From Bacteroidia bacterium (GTDB lineage: Bacteria > Bacteroidota > Bacteroidia > Palsa-965): a DNA stretch of 64,000 bases. The position numbers and the translations under genes were made by a program. Under the pieces are notes generated by a model. The model saw only the letters and a list, made by a program, of their open reading frames with translations. It was not told where the DNA came from and did no database searches. The stretch covers positions 1 to 64,000 of the forward strand of contig JAKLJE010000008.1 in NCBI GenBank assembly GCA_023151315.1. The letters are read 5' to 3'. Of this stretch, positions 8,217-15,959 are shown in pieces; the first letter of the stretch is position 1; each line of letters begins with the position of its first letter.

Positions 8217-8531
8217 ATGGAATTGCCTTATTGCGTTTATATTCTCTTCAGCAGTAAAGACAATTTGCTTTACATCGGTTATTCATCCAATCTAACTGAG
8301 CGCGTTAAAAAACACAATAGCGGAGGCGTACCAAGCACGGCCCCGCGAAGACCATTACAATTGATTTTTTGTGAATACTACTTATTCAAAGAAGACGCGA
8401 TGAAAAGAGAGTCGTATTTCAAGACAACAATGGGGAAAAAGGCCATCAAATTGATGCTGTCAGAAACATTGCAAAAACTCGGTTATAAGGCAAGCTTAAG
8501 TGCTAAAAGCTTCACAATTCTTCATGATTGA
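8217..8531 (+). CDS. GIY-YIG nuclease family protein behind tRNA-Ala
   Basis: Start 8217 gives a 104-residue protein in which the nuclease domain begins at once; in-frame codons upstream read through the tRNA terminator region. The GIY-YIG core is visible: VYILFSSKDNLLYIG (VYI-x9-YIG), the catalytic Arg in SSNLTERVKKHN, and the metal-binding Glu in KEDAMKRESYFK. These small single-domain proteins are predicted endonucleases or structure-specific nucleases; the substrate is unknown. All three typical GIY-YIG genes in this window are tied to tRNA genes. This one differs in sequence from the two at tRNA-Leu. Confidence 0.88.
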   Translation: MELPYCVYILFSSKDNLLYIGYSSNLTERVKKHNSGGVPSTAPRRPLQLIFCEYYLFKEDAMKRESYFKTTMGKKAIKLMLSETLQKLGYKASLSAKSFTILHD

Positions 8532-8572
8532 TGGCGCCGTAGAATTGCCACTTAACATTGCTTCAACTCAAT

Positions 8573-8580
8573 TACATTTG
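8573..8580 (+). promoter_or_regulatory. -7 promoter element candidate
   Basis: TACATTTG fits TAnnTTTG and lies 17 bases before the ATG at 8598, leaving a short leader. No convincing -33 box is present. Confidence 0.45.
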
Positions 8581-8597
8581 AAACAAATAAATCATTC

Positions 8598-9215
8598 ATG
8601 AAAATCGCAATCATCGGAACCGGAAACGTAGGCGGCGCACTCGCCACCAAATGGGCTTCTAAAGGACACACCATTCTATTGGGTGTACGTAACACTTCAG
8701 AATTCAAAGGCAAGGAGCTTTTGAAAAATCCGAATACAACTGTTCACACAACTGAAGAAGCTGTTCAAAGTGCGGACGTGATTCTTCTCGCCACTCCGGC
8801 AACGATAGCAGTTGAGGTTGCAAAATCGCTCGGCGACACAACCGGAAAAGTGATCATTGATGCAGCAAACATTGTAATGGGTCGCGGGCCTCAAGGTTAC
8901 AACAATGTTGCCGATGCCATTCTTGCCAACACCGCAACGCGTGATGTTGTAAAGTGTTTCAACTCTACCGGATTCAACAACATGGCAAACACGCAATACA
9001 ACGGAACTGCACTTGATATGTTTGTTGCGGGCGATTCTCAAAAGGGAAAATCAGTTGCGAAAGAACTTGCGCTTGATGCGGGCTTTGCAGAATGTTACGA
9101 TATCGGAGGGAACGATAAATTCCAATTGATCGAACAGTTCGCCTTTTTCTGGATAAACCTCGCGATGTTCCAGGGGCAAGGCAGAGAGATTGGTTTTAAA
9201 CTGTTGAAGAGATAA
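8598..9215 (+). CDS. NAD(P)-binding oxidoreductase of the F420:NADP reductase-like family
   Basis: The 205-residue protein opens with a Rossmann dinucleotide-binding motif (KIAIIGTGNVGGALATKWASKGH, GxGxxG). Next comes VRNTS, typical of NADPH selectivity, and SADVILLATPATIAVEVAKS. It aligns in layout with the NADPH-dependent F420 reductase / NADP oxidoreductase coenzyme F420-dependent family. In Bacteroidota these proteins probably do not use F420, and the real substrate is unknown. It is monocistronic, with a hairpin downstream. Confidence 0.85.
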   Translation: MKIAIIGTGNVGGALATKWASKGHTILLGVRNTSEFKGKELLKNPNTTVHTTEEAVQSADVILLATPATIAVEVAKSLGDTTGKVIIDAANIVMGRGPQGYNNVADAILANTATRDVVKCFNSTGFNNMANTQYNGTALDMFVAGDSQKGKSVAKELALDAGFAECYDIGGNDKFQLIEQFAFFWINLAMFQGQGREIGFKLLKR

Positions 9216-9225
9216 TACTTCCGGA

Positions 9226-9270
9226 AAACAACAACCGTATCATGTACGAAACGTAATACGGTTGCTGTTT
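9226..9270. terminator. Bidirectional terminator-like hairpin
   Basis: CAACCGTAT (9232-9240) pairs perfectly with ATACGGTTG (9256-9264) between two convergent genes. The flanking A/T tracts are weak (GTTTAATAATTT), so efficiency is uncertain. Confidence 0.55.
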
Positions 9271-9289
9271 AATAATTTCTGAAACAGGA

Positions 9290-9790
9290 TTACATTCCCT
9301 GTTCATCCGCACTCGGACCGTACACTCCCGGAATCGGAATGTTGAGCAATCGCAAATAGACTCCGAGCTGCGCGCGATGATGAACTATCTGACAGAAACT
9401 GTGACGGATAGTAACGAGTCGCGTTGATTGCATATAAATCGCTTCGCCGTTACGTAAAGTCCACATTTCTTCGAGAACGGAATCTTTGCTTTTCGACAAC
9501 CATCGTTTCGCTTCTTCGAGATTTTTGTCGAAATACTTGACGAGTTCTTCCCCTCCGTCGCAATTCTGCGGGTTATACGGACTGGTTGCGAAGTCAAGTT
9601 CATCCTTCTCAAGCGCCAGTGTAATCCATGAAGGAAGATCAGCCAGATGTGTTGCGAGATCTTTCAACTTCATGCTTTTCGGATGCGGTTTCCAGTCTGA
9701 TTTGTCAGCAGGCACCAACGCCAGCATTTTGCGGGTTCCGACACTTTCGTGTTCCAGTTCTTTCAGGAACGATTCCATAAATGTGATCAT
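9290..9790 (-). CDS. DinB family protein
   Basis: The 166-residue protein matches the DinB/YfiT four-helix-bundle superfamily: an N-terminal helix (FLKELEHESVGTRKMLALVP), then DWKPHPKSMKLKDLATHLADLPSW with a His of the metal triad, and IRHSFCQIVHHRAQLGVYLRLLN with the C-terminal His pair. Members bind a metal and many act as thiol-dependent S-transferases; the substrate here is unknown. ATG at 9790 or 9778 are both possible starts; the second (MESFLKELE) is typical of the family. Confidence 0.88.
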   Translation of the reverse strand: MITFMESFLKELEHESVGTRKMLALVPADKSDWKPHPKSMKLKDLATHLADLPSWITLALEKDELDFATSPYNPQNCDGGEELVKYFDKNLEEAKRWLSKSKDSVLEEMWTLRNGEAIYMQSTRLVTIRHSFCQIVHHRAQLGVYLRLLNIPIPGVYGPSADEQGM

Positions 9791-9859
9791 GAGCTTAGTT
9801 TTAAAGTTGGATCAAAAGTATGGACCGCGAATGTCAACAGTATGTCAGCAGTGAATTCC

Positions 9860-10810
9860 TTATTTCAAATTTTTTGAGATTCCACGTACTATTTCCTTCA
9901 CACGGGCTCGCACGGCCGCAGGACTCACGATTTCGGCATAGTCACCAAACATCACGAACCAGCGAGCAAATCCTTCAATTGAAGAAGTGAGGAATGTCAT
10001 TTCCGTTTTGCCATCAGAAATCTTTTCGGAAACGAATCCGTTGTAATACTTCTGCTCTCCGAGGTATCGGGTTTTATCGGATTCAATTCGCATGACAATC
10101 GTATGCAAATCGCGTTCGTCTTTCGTAATCTCTTTCAGGTAAGCTTTCAGAGGAGGATGTTGCTTTTCGAAAGACTTTTCAGTTAGCTGACTTTTCTTAA
10201 TTCTGTCGATACGAAAATCGCGATACGCATTTCGAAGGCAACAATACGCGATCAAGTGCCACCGCGGACCGGATAAAAATATTCCCACAGGTTCCACATT
10301 CCTGTGTGAATTCTGTTGATTGTGATTGGCAAAGTAATGAATTGACAACTGCACCTTCTGCTCTATGCTTCGCAGAATTGTTTGAATATGGCCGGCCGTT
10401 GCCGCATCTGAAGGCAGATTAGCGTGATTGAAAACCTCAATGTGCTCATCCATCTTTTCAAGATGATCTTTCTCATCGCTGCGTAACACTGCTTTGATTT
10501 TAAACAGTGCCGATTGATATGTGCTGAAAGTTGAGGGATCTGTGAATTTCTCTACCAGTTTTTCCGCCGTAAGAAATGCGATTGCCTCTTCTTTGGTAAA
10601 CATTACCGGAGGCAATTTATAACCATCCATCAACGAATAACCAAGTCCCGCTTCACTTACGATGGGCACTCCCGCTTCTTCCAGCGCTCTGATATCACGA
10701 TACGCAGTGCGTAAACTGATTGAAAACCGTTTCGCAAGATCTTGTCCGCGCACAACCTTTTTAGATTGCAGTTGAATGAGAATGGCGGACAGGCGTTCTA
10801 CTCGGTTCAT
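9860..10810 (-). CDS. YafY-type transcriptional regulator (HTH + WYL)
   Basis: The start is placed at 10810 (MNRVERLSAILIQLQSKKVV), where the DeoR/HTH_11-like domain begins; the upstream in-frame extension lacks family character. The 316 residues contain the winged helix (AKRFSISLRTAYRDIRALEEAGVPI, residues 28-52) and a WYL ligand-binding domain (RWHLIAYCCLRNAYRDFRIDRI around 195-215), followed by a WCX C-terminal extension. Such proteins sense small molecules or nucleic acid and often regulate stress or neighbouring genes. DinB follows on the same strand after 70 bases and is a plausible partner. Confidence 0.9.
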   Translation of the reverse strand: MNRVERLSAILIQLQSKKVVRGQDLAKRFSISLRTAYRDIRALEEAGVPIVSEAGLGYSLMDGYKLPPVMFTKEEAIAFLTAEKLVEKFTDPSTFSTYQSALFKIKAVLRSDEKDHLEKMDEHIEVFNHANLPSDAATAGHIQTILRSIEQKVQLSIHYFANHNQQNSHRNVEPVGIFLSGPRWHLIAYCCLRNAYRDFRIDRIKKSQLTEKSFEKQHPPLKAYLKEITKDERDLHTIVMRIESDKTRYLGEQKYYNGFVSEKISDGKTEMTFLTSSIEGFARWFVMFGDYAEIVSPAAVRARVKEIVRGISKNLK

Positions 10811-10981
10811 GAGCGGGAAGTGTAGCGCAAATATATTGAAGCAGGCGCCAACTGATGATTCTAATTCCAATCTTTGAGGACGAATTCATGCAGATCATTT
10901 TATCTTCACGATCTTCATGCGTCCGTTACCGGTCGGGCATTCCCGAGTTGCAGAGCTTGTAAAATGCATTTCAGTTAAATC

Positions 10982-12004
10982 ATGGATTCAGTATCGCATA
11001 TAGTTATCGGGGCAGCAATCGGAGAAACACTGCTGGGGAAGAAAATCGGTCGCTGGGGAATGCTGTTGGGAGCCATTGCGAAAAGTGCGCCCGATTTTGA
11101 TTTGTTTTACACCGGGCTGAGCGATCCGCGGGCGTACATGTGCGAACACAGGGCACATACGCATTCCCTGTTTATTGAGACGCTGTATGCCATACCCATA
11201 GCCTGGTTATTGATTAAACTTTTCAGAAACAAAGTTTCCTTTGGGCGAATGTTGGTATTTATGCTGGCCTGTCTATGGGGCCATTCACTTCTGGATTGGT
11301 GCACAAATTTCGGAACGCAATTGTTGCTGCCTTTCACCAATGAGAATTATTCATTGAACACGCTCGCAATCGTTGATCTGTTGTTTACGTTGCCGATAAT
11401 AATACTGATTTTGATCGCTGTTTTTCACAAGAAGAACGCATCGCGGAGGAATAAACTTGCAATGGCTTCGCTGATCTATTGCTTCGTTTACCTCGGATTT
11501 ACTTTTATCAATAAAGTCCGTGTTGAACAGATGGTCCAGGAGTCGCTGGTCGCAAATAATATTCCGGTCAACGAACATATGACGAATCCCACGATGCTGA
11601 ACAATGTGTTATGGTATGCCGTGGGCAGTAACGACAGTACACTTTATATTGGTGAGTGCAATTGGTTACATCAGGAAAATCCGATCACATGGCACAGCTA
11701 TCCGAGAAATGTGCAACTGATGGATCAATGTAAAAGCAAGAAGGACGTAGCGGTTCTTCAATGGTTCAGCGATCCTTACACTATTGCAGAATCAAACGGA
11801 GATACACTGAACGTGTATGCTGTAAAATTCGGCAGGACCAACATGCAGGAAAGTGAATTGGAGAAGACATTCATTTTTCACTACAAACTCTATCAGGAAA
11901 ACGGAGAGGAAAAGATGGGGATGCAGCAAGCCACTAAAGAGAATACCAACTTCAAAGAAAGCCTTGCTGATTTGTGGGAGAGAATCTGTGGAAGAAGGTT
12001 TTGA
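10982..12004 (+). CDS. DUF457-type membrane-bound metal-dependent hydrolase
   Basis: The 340-residue protein has the N-terminal pattern of the YbcI/YdjM/DUF457 family: MDSVSHIVIGAAIGE, then APDFDLFY and HRAHTHSLF, with His/Asp residues expected to bind metal. GHSLLDWCTNFGTQLLLPF closes the hydrolase-like part. Membrane helices are visible at about 20-36, 65-80, 90-105, 130-150 and 160-177. The C-terminal 150 residues are soluble and probably periplasmic. Substrate and physiological role are unknown. It is the last gene before the tRNA-Leu locus. Confidence 0.85.
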   Translation: MDSVSHIVIGAAIGETLLGKKIGRWGMLLGAIAKSAPDFDLFYTGLSDPRAYMCEHRAHTHSLFIETLYAIPIAWLLIKLFRNKVSFGRMLVFMLACLWGHSLLDWCTNFGTQLLLPFTNENYSLNTLAIVDLLFTLPIIILILIAVFHKKNASRRNKLAMASLIYCFVYLGFTFINKVRVEQMVQESLVANNIPVNEHMTNPTMLNNVLWYAVGSNDSTLYIGECNWLHQENPITWHSYPRNVQLMDQCKSKKDVAVLQWFSDPYTIAESNGDTLNVYAVKFGRTNMQESELEKTFIFHYKLYQENGEEKMGMQQATKENTNFKESLADLWERICGRRF

Positions 12005-12103
12005 TTTTGCGCTGTTCATCCGAATGAAATCCCTCCTGCTTCGCAGGCTGTCTTTTGTTTCTACGAAGCTCCTGAAGCTTGCTTCGGATCTTCTTCGAAA
12101 CAC

Positions 12104-12133
12104 AAAAGCCCGGCTTTTTCAAGCTGGGCTTTC
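12104..12133 (-). terminator. Ancestral terminator of the tRNA-Leu locus
   Basis: AGCCCGGCT (12107-12115) pairs with AGCTGGGCT (12122-12130) across a TTTTCA loop, with T/A runs on both sides. It lies directly beyond the outermost tRNA-Leu remnant. It was presumably the terminator of the original single tRNA-Leu gene before GIY-YIG cassettes and the island were inserted. Confidence 0.65.
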
Positions 12134-12159
12134 ATTCTTCGTACCCGGAGCCGGAGTCG

Positions 12160-12177
12160 TCCCGATAGCTATCGGGA
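12160..12177. repeat. 18-bp perfect palindrome, copy in T-arm of remnant 1
   Basis: TCCCGATAGCTATCGGGA is its own reverse complement. Compared with the intact tRNA-Leu it replaces GTT in the T-arm (AAC on the plus strand). Confidence 0.9.
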
Positions 12178-12207
12178 CGGCATGGAGGTTAATCCACTGG
12201 TGTTTGA

Positions 12208-12225
12208 TCCCGATAGCTATCGGGA
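12208..12225. repeat. 18-bp perfect palindrome, copy in anticodon arm of remnant 1
   Basis: This is the identical sequence to 12160-12177. It replaces GTC between the D-arm side (GCGCTG) and the anticodon loop (TCAAAC) of the dead tRNA. The same insertion at the same place is found in remnant 2. Confidence 0.9.
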
Positions 12226-12233
12226 CAGCGCGT

Positions 12234-12518
12234 CTACAGATAACGCGCAATCAATTTCTGCGACATTTCGGGATACTTTGCAAGATTGCGGATATAAACT
12301 TTGCTCTTCATCTTCTTGATGTGTGCTTCAATCTTTCTCGCAACTCTAATATCCAAATTGTCTATTTTGAAAAACAATACCCAGTCATCATATTTTGCCG
12401 TGTAACTGGAAGGGAATTCTTTGATCAGGTGATATTCAAATCGCTGATCAGGATCTTTAGACGATCCCGTATAGAATCCATCTGCTGTTTTTGAATGCAA
12501 AATATAAACTGCTGCCAT
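12234..12518 (-). CDS. GIY-YIG nuclease family protein, tRNA-Leu cassette copy 1
   Basis: The 94-residue protein has the GIY-YIG core AAVYILHSKTADGFYTG, catalytic Arg (SSKDPDQRFEYH), and Glu in VARKIEAHIKKMKSK. It differs at eight positions from copy 2 (33263-33547), so the two are old duplicates. Its stop codon TAG is part of the D-loop sequence of tRNA-Leu remnant 1. The ATG abuts the T-run of a terminator hairpin, and the AGAGG inside that hairpin is the only Shine-Dalgarno-like sequence. This copy lies outside the island, on the chromosome side of its left end. Confidence 0.85.
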   Translation of the reverse strand: MAAVYILHSKTADGFYTGSSKDPDQRFEYHLIKEFPSSYTAKYDDWVLFFKIDNLDIRVARKIEAHIKKMKSKVYIRNLAKYPEMSQKLIARYL

Positions 12519-12540
12519 AAAAAAAGCCTCTTGCGAGGCT
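12519..12540 (-). terminator. Terminator hairpin directly before GIY-YIG copy 1
   Basis: On the minus strand, GCCTC-GCAA-GAGGC is followed by seven T and then the ATG of the GIY-YIG gene. The same element stands between the intact tRNA-Leu and GIY-YIG copy 2, so it is the tRNA terminator carried with the cassette. Its upstream tRNA is now displaced by the island. Confidence 0.75.
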
Positions 12541-12550
12541 TCTTGTTTTA

Positions 12551-12637
12551 GTACACTGGGCAGGGAGCGTGTCTAACCAAATTGTTGCCTCTTTACGGAA
12601 GTACGAACAGATAAATTCTTGGTTTACACGCGAGTAA
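12551..12637 (+). pseudogene. Displaced 3' end of the serine recombinase gene (island left end)
   Basis: Reading from GTA at 12551 in the frame set by codon 522 of the recombinase, there are 28 sense codons ending in a plausible helix (LRKYEQINSWFTRE), then TAA at 12635. In the circular island this would finish a 549-residue recombinase. In the integrated state this piece is separated from its gene and is not expressed. The remaining 115 bases to 12752 show nothing further. Confidence 0.65.
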
Positions 12638-12752
12638 TGTTTTGAGGTGGTAGTTTGACTCGTCTGGAGGGGAGATCGGGGCACACACGGCAAGGAAATG
12701 GGGTATTTATGGGTTCAATTCTTGGCCTCGCCCATTTTGGAATTGCTGCATA

Positions 12753-13196
12753 TTATCCAATACGTCCAGCCTTGATCTTCGGCTGAAACTTCATTTCAAG
12801 AAAGGCTTCTATTGCCAATAGCCAATGCCTATCAGTTGGCTCTTTTACGTTGATTAGAAGGATTGATTTATCCTCAAACTTGTCGATGTCCCAAATACAA
12901 TAACCATCTTTCTCCGTGCAAGCCTCTAAGTGTTCCATTACCCTCGACCTGCTATTTCGCATACTCACACCAACACGGTATAAGGCGTTGTTCCCAATAA
13001 AGGAGTAAACTCCAGGATGCCAAACTAAATTGTAATGTTCCGATGGGAGCTTTAGGCATTCAATGGTTTCATAATCCATTGGTGTGTTATTGGCTAACAA
13101 ATCTATTACCTCAAATTTATCTCTAATGAACCCAAATTCTTCCTCAAACGCGTTTAAGATTTTGTGTTTTAATGGGATTGAATTTTCATTATTCAT
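12753..13196 (-). CDS. Divergent GIY-YIG-like protein, last gene of the radical SAM operon
   Basis: The 147-residue protein has a C-terminal half with GIY-YIG spacing: GVYSFIGNNALYRVG (GVY-x9-YRVG, about residues 62-76), an Arg in MRNSRSRVMEH, and a Glu in WLLAIEAFLEMKFQP followed by a basic tail (KIKAGRIG), as in the last helix of the fold. The N-terminal 55 residues are helical and unrecognised. It starts 24 bases after the glycosyltransferase stop. The assignment rests on motif spacing and is not certain. If it is active, it would be the third nuclease in this gene set. Confidence 0.6.
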   Translation of the reverse strand: MNNENSIPLKHKILNAFEEEFGFIRDKFEVIDLLANNTPMDYETIECLKLPSEHYNLVWHPGVYSFIGNNALYRVGVSMRNSRSRVMEHLEACTEKDGYCIWDIDKFEDKSILLINVKEPTDRHWLLAIEAFLEMKFQPKIKAGRIG

Positions 13197-13220
13197 ACGT
13201 TTTCTCGTTTGGTTCCAGTT

Positions 13221-14186
13221 TCAATTAAACTGTCTTGCTGGGATTTCTGTGGAGCGGTCGAAGTAAGCGTAGTATTCCGGTACTTCTTTCAGGAGAATTC
13301 GCTCCCCCTGACCATACTTTTTAAACAGGCTTCGGAACTTTTTAAGGCTTCTAAGCCCTCGGCTTTCATAACCGTAATTATGGTGAAGAACCATTTGTGA
13401 AATATGGCCGATGGCAAATCCATTCTGATTCGCTCTGAAGCAAAACTCAATGTCTTCTCCGGCAGCGATTGGGAATCGTTCATTGAAATCAACTGCTCTC
13501 GCTACCTCAGAGGTGACAGCCATGTTTGCAGTTGTTCCATAAAGTAACTGCTCCGTCTCTTTTAATTTCCTTCCGTTCAATGTGCCGTTGATTTCATGAT
13601 AAGTTCCGTACCAATGTGCATCGAATGACAAAGTGTTCCCCGATAAGATTTGAAATTCAGGGTGCGAATGAAATCCATTCACGATTGCTTCGCTCCATTG
13701 TTCGTTCAAAATGCAATCAATATCCGTGAAGGCAATTATTTCTGCGTCCTTTTCCAACGCGAGCTTCTTTCCGGTGTTTCTCGCTCTTGCTGAGCCTGAA
13801 TTTTTATCGAGTCTGACTAAGACTATTTCACTTGAACAATCAAACCTTACTGGTGATCCATCGTCAACAACTATAACAACGTCCGGTTTCTTAGATAGTC
13901 TAACTACTGACTGAAGCAAGTTTTTCAAATGGGCTAAATCACCTTGATCCCGTACATAAGCAGGAACAACCAAAGCAATCTTCGGGTTTGCCGATACTTT
14001 GTTCTTCACTGGCGCAGGAAACACTTTGTACTCGTGGCGAGTAATATTCCTGGCACTGTGCTTTTTGAAAGAATGAATCTCAACCACCTTCGTAAGAAGA
14101 AACCTACTTCTAAAGCGTTTCCCTGATAGTTTTTCGTACCAGTAATCAAGGATTTCTCCGTATGGCAAATTTGACAGCGAACTCAT
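13221..14186 (-). CDS. Family 2 glycosyltransferase
   Basis: The 321-residue protein has a GT-A fold. The nucleotide-sugar binding core starts near residue 70 (KIALVVPAYVRDQ) and includes VVIVVDDGSP, NSGSARARNTGKKLAL and the metal-binding AFTDIDCIL. The acceptor half contains AGEDIEFCFRANQNGF, matching the ED catalytic motif of family 2. There is no membrane anchor. The start overlaps the stop of the upstream radical SAM gene by four bases, so the two are translationally coupled. The acceptor is unknown; linkage to two radical SAM proteins suggests glycosylation of a modified peptide or small molecule, not of cell-wall polymer. Confidence 0.88.
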   Translation of the reverse strand: MSSLSNLPYGEILDYWYEKLSGKRFRSRFLLTKVVEIHSFKKHSARNITRHEYKVFPAPVKNKVSANPKIALVVPAYVRDQGDLAHLKNLLQSVVRLSKKPDVVIVVDDGSPVRFDCSSEIVLVRLDKNSGSARARNTGKKLALEKDAEIIAFTDIDCILNEQWSEAIVNGFHSHPEFQILSGNTLSFDAHWYGTYHEINGTLNGRKLKETEQLLYGTTANMAVTSEVARAVDFNERFPIAAGEDIEFCFRANQNGFAIGHISQMVLHHNYGYESRGLRSLKKFRSLFKKYGQGERILLKEVPEYYAYFDRSTEIPARQFN

Positions 14187-15112
14187 ACTCCAAGATTTGC
14201 GCAGTTTTTACAGTAGTAATATTCCTTGTGCGAAGACAAAAACTCTAAGCGGGGTTGACCATTCCAAATTTCACTTAGGGACTGTTGAAATATGTTTCCA
14301 TAGGGGAATGGGTTAAACATATTGCAGGGGGTGGTAGTCCCATCATAAAGAATGCACAGCTCCTTGTCAAGCGCAGGGCAGCTCGCCATTGTACCATGTG
14401 TCTTGGTCGCTGATTTCTCTTGCAGAGCAATTCCTGACAACTGATCGGGATAAAGACACTGGAGATTTGAGTTTGCGTACAATTCCTTCACCCTATTGAA
14501 TTGCGATTTTATATCGTTCAGTTTTGAAGTAACTATCCCGACAAATTCATCTACTCCCGCATCTCTCCTGATGGTGTTGTATAAAATGTGACAGTTATTC
14601 CGAAAAGCAAATTGGCTAATATCAAAGATTCGATGGGTGTTTGACTCTTGAATTGTGAAAATGACAAAAGGCCTGTTTGACATTTCTGCGAGACGCTGCA
14701 TATTCTTTTCAATCAAACGCAGATCTGCGCCTCGCCTTATTTCGGATAATTCCATTTCATCTGGACTATCCAATGATATGAAAAGCTGAACTCTGTTTTC
14801 AATCAGCGAATCGAGAATTCGTTTGCTCTTAAAGGTAAAGTTGGAGAATAGGTTAATGTTCAGTTCCGGATATTTCGATTTAGTGTAGTTCACTATTTCG
14901 ACAAAGTCGGGGTGAATAGTGCTTTCACCTCGGCCATTCAGTCGAATTGTTTTTGTACGATCCCCGATCTGATGCAGGATCGTTTTGTAATTCTCAAATG
15001 AAAGGAACTTTGACTGGCTAAAGGGGTTGACGTGTTTACCAAAACCACACATACTACAACTCAAATTGCAGTTGTAGCTCAGTTCAACGATTATTTCTTC
15101 GAAGCCGGTCAT
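14183..15112 (-). CDS. Radical SAM protein with SPASM-like C-terminus (second of pair)
   Basis: The 309-residue protein carries the radical SAM cluster motif CNLSCSMC (Cys15, 19, 22), which ligates a [4Fe-4S] cluster that cleaves S-adenosylmethionine. LNGRGESTIHPDF replaces the usual GGEP. The C-terminal part has further Cys in SPASM-like order (SCPALDKELC, TTPCNMFNPFPYGNI, YYCKNCANLG), likely binding auxiliary clusters. SPASM enzymes mostly modify peptides, but I see no precursor peptide gene nearby. Its ATG overlaps the TAA of the first radical SAM gene by one base. Confidence 0.88.
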   Translation of the reverse strand: MTGFEEIIVELSYNCNLSCSMCGFGKHVNPFSQSKFLSFENYKTILHQIGDRTKTIRLNGRGESTIHPDFVEIVNYTKSKYPELNINLFSNFTFKSKRILDSLIENRVQLFISLDSPDEMELSEIRRGADLRLIEKNMQRLAEMSNRPFVIFTIQESNTHRIFDISQFAFRNNCHILYNTIRRDAGVDEFVGIVTSKLNDIKSQFNRVKELYANSNLQCLYPDQLSGIALQEKSATKTHGTMASCPALDKELCILYDGTTTPCNMFNPFPYGNIFQQSLSEIWNGQPRLEFLSSHKEYYYCKNCANLGV

Positions 15113-15936
15113 TAATTCTGTGTGTTACATTTCAAAACCTTGCAGGGTAAATTGCACGATCTCATCTTTTGACTCACCAAAGCGGTGTAATATGATGCGA
15201 GTATTTCAGGCATACTCAGCGAATTCAAATTACCAATAGGCTCTTTGCATCCATCAATCCAGTTCTGCTGAAAGCAGGTATAAACATTCCCATTCTGCAC
15301 AATCGAAAGATTGCGGTCAGCAGCATAACATTGTTGTTCCGTTCGGGGACCGAAAGCAACCTTATTCGGCAGCACTGTCCACGATCCTTCAAATCCTTCA
15401 GCAATGTAATCCTGAATTGAATGGTAAATGTTTTTTGATTTAGCGTACTGAGCTACCTCTTCCATGTGCGGTTGAGTTTCGGCTGAAAGAACAGACTGAA
15501 TACTTAGCTCCGCAGGTGTTAAAACCGATGAGGCATGCTCGAGGTTCTTGAATACTTTATCATAAGAGTTTGTTCCCCGAACGAATCTCCAAAACTCACG
15601 ATCCATCGTATCGATTGAAACCACAATGTGAATATTGAACTTGGAGACCCGCGCAATGAACTCCTCATCCATTGGAACTCCGTTCGTAATGATGATTGTT
15701 CGGATTTTTGTATGTGATATTCCTTCGAGGATAGAATACACTTCCTCTTTGAAAAGGAGTGGCTCGCCGCCTACGATGCAAAGTTCCTGTGCGGATGGAA
15801 TGGATAAAATTGCATCAACAACCTTTTTTGGAGAAAGCCGAGGTGCCTGGTCTTTGTATTTCCAATGCGAACACTTGGTGCATTTTTGATTGCACTCGAT
15901 GGTGTTCATGTAGTATATGTGAGTTGGATGATACAT
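15112..15936 (-). CDS. Radical SAM protein with SPASM-like C-terminus (first of pair)
   Basis: The 274-residue protein has CNQKCTKC (Cys15, 19, 22, the same positions as its downstream partner), the SAM-binding IVGGEPLLF and TNGVPMDEEF, and substrate-side VVSIDTMDREFWRFVRG. The C-terminal Cys set (QQCYAADRN, VYTCFQQNWIDGC, RSCNLPCKVLKC) fits a SPASM-type auxiliary cluster domain. The two radical SAM proteins are clearly different in sequence, so they probably act in sequence or as a heterodimer. The gene begins 23 bases after the PD-(D/E)XK gene, linking the modification and nuclease genes in one operon. Confidence 0.88.
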   Translation of the reverse strand: MYHPTHIYYMNTIECNQKCTKCSHWKYKDQAPRLSPKKVVDAILSIPSAQELCIVGGEPLLFKEEVYSILEGISHTKIRTIIITNGVPMDEEFIARVSKFNIHIVVSIDTMDREFWRFVRGTNSYDKVFKNLEHASSVLTPAELSIQSVLSAETQPHMEEVAQYAKSKNIYHSIQDYIAEGFEGSWTVLPNKVAFGPRTEQQCYAADRNLSIVQNGNVYTCFQQNWIDGCKEPIGNLNSLSMPEILASYYTALVSQKMRSCNLPCKVLKCNTQN

Positions 15937-15959
15937 CTAAGACTGAGCTCTTCAGCATA

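Larger units (their letters stand above)
12141..12240 (-). pseudogene. tRNA-Leu remnant 1 with two palindrome insertions
   Basis: On the minus strand, sequence matching the intact tRNA-Leu (33581-33664) runs from its D-loop (TAGACGCGCTG) to its 3' end (CTCCGGGTAC). The first 17 or so bases are missing and are replaced by GIY-YIG coding sequence. GTC in the anticodon stem-loop and GTT in the T-arm are each replaced by TCCCGATAGCTATCGGGA. It cannot fold as a tRNA. This is the outermost, and by the number of insertions probably the oldest, copy. Confidence 0.85.

Noticed and set aside
12141-12240. Second and third tRNA-Leu genes
   Set aside because: Both copies lack the 5' acceptor strand and D-stem and are interrupted by palindromes; only 33581-33664 folds completely.
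12457-12693. 78-codon minus-strand frame covering the island left end
   Set aside because: It crosses the terminator and the start of GIY-YIG copy 1 in another frame and has no family character. The recombinase tail explains this stretch better.
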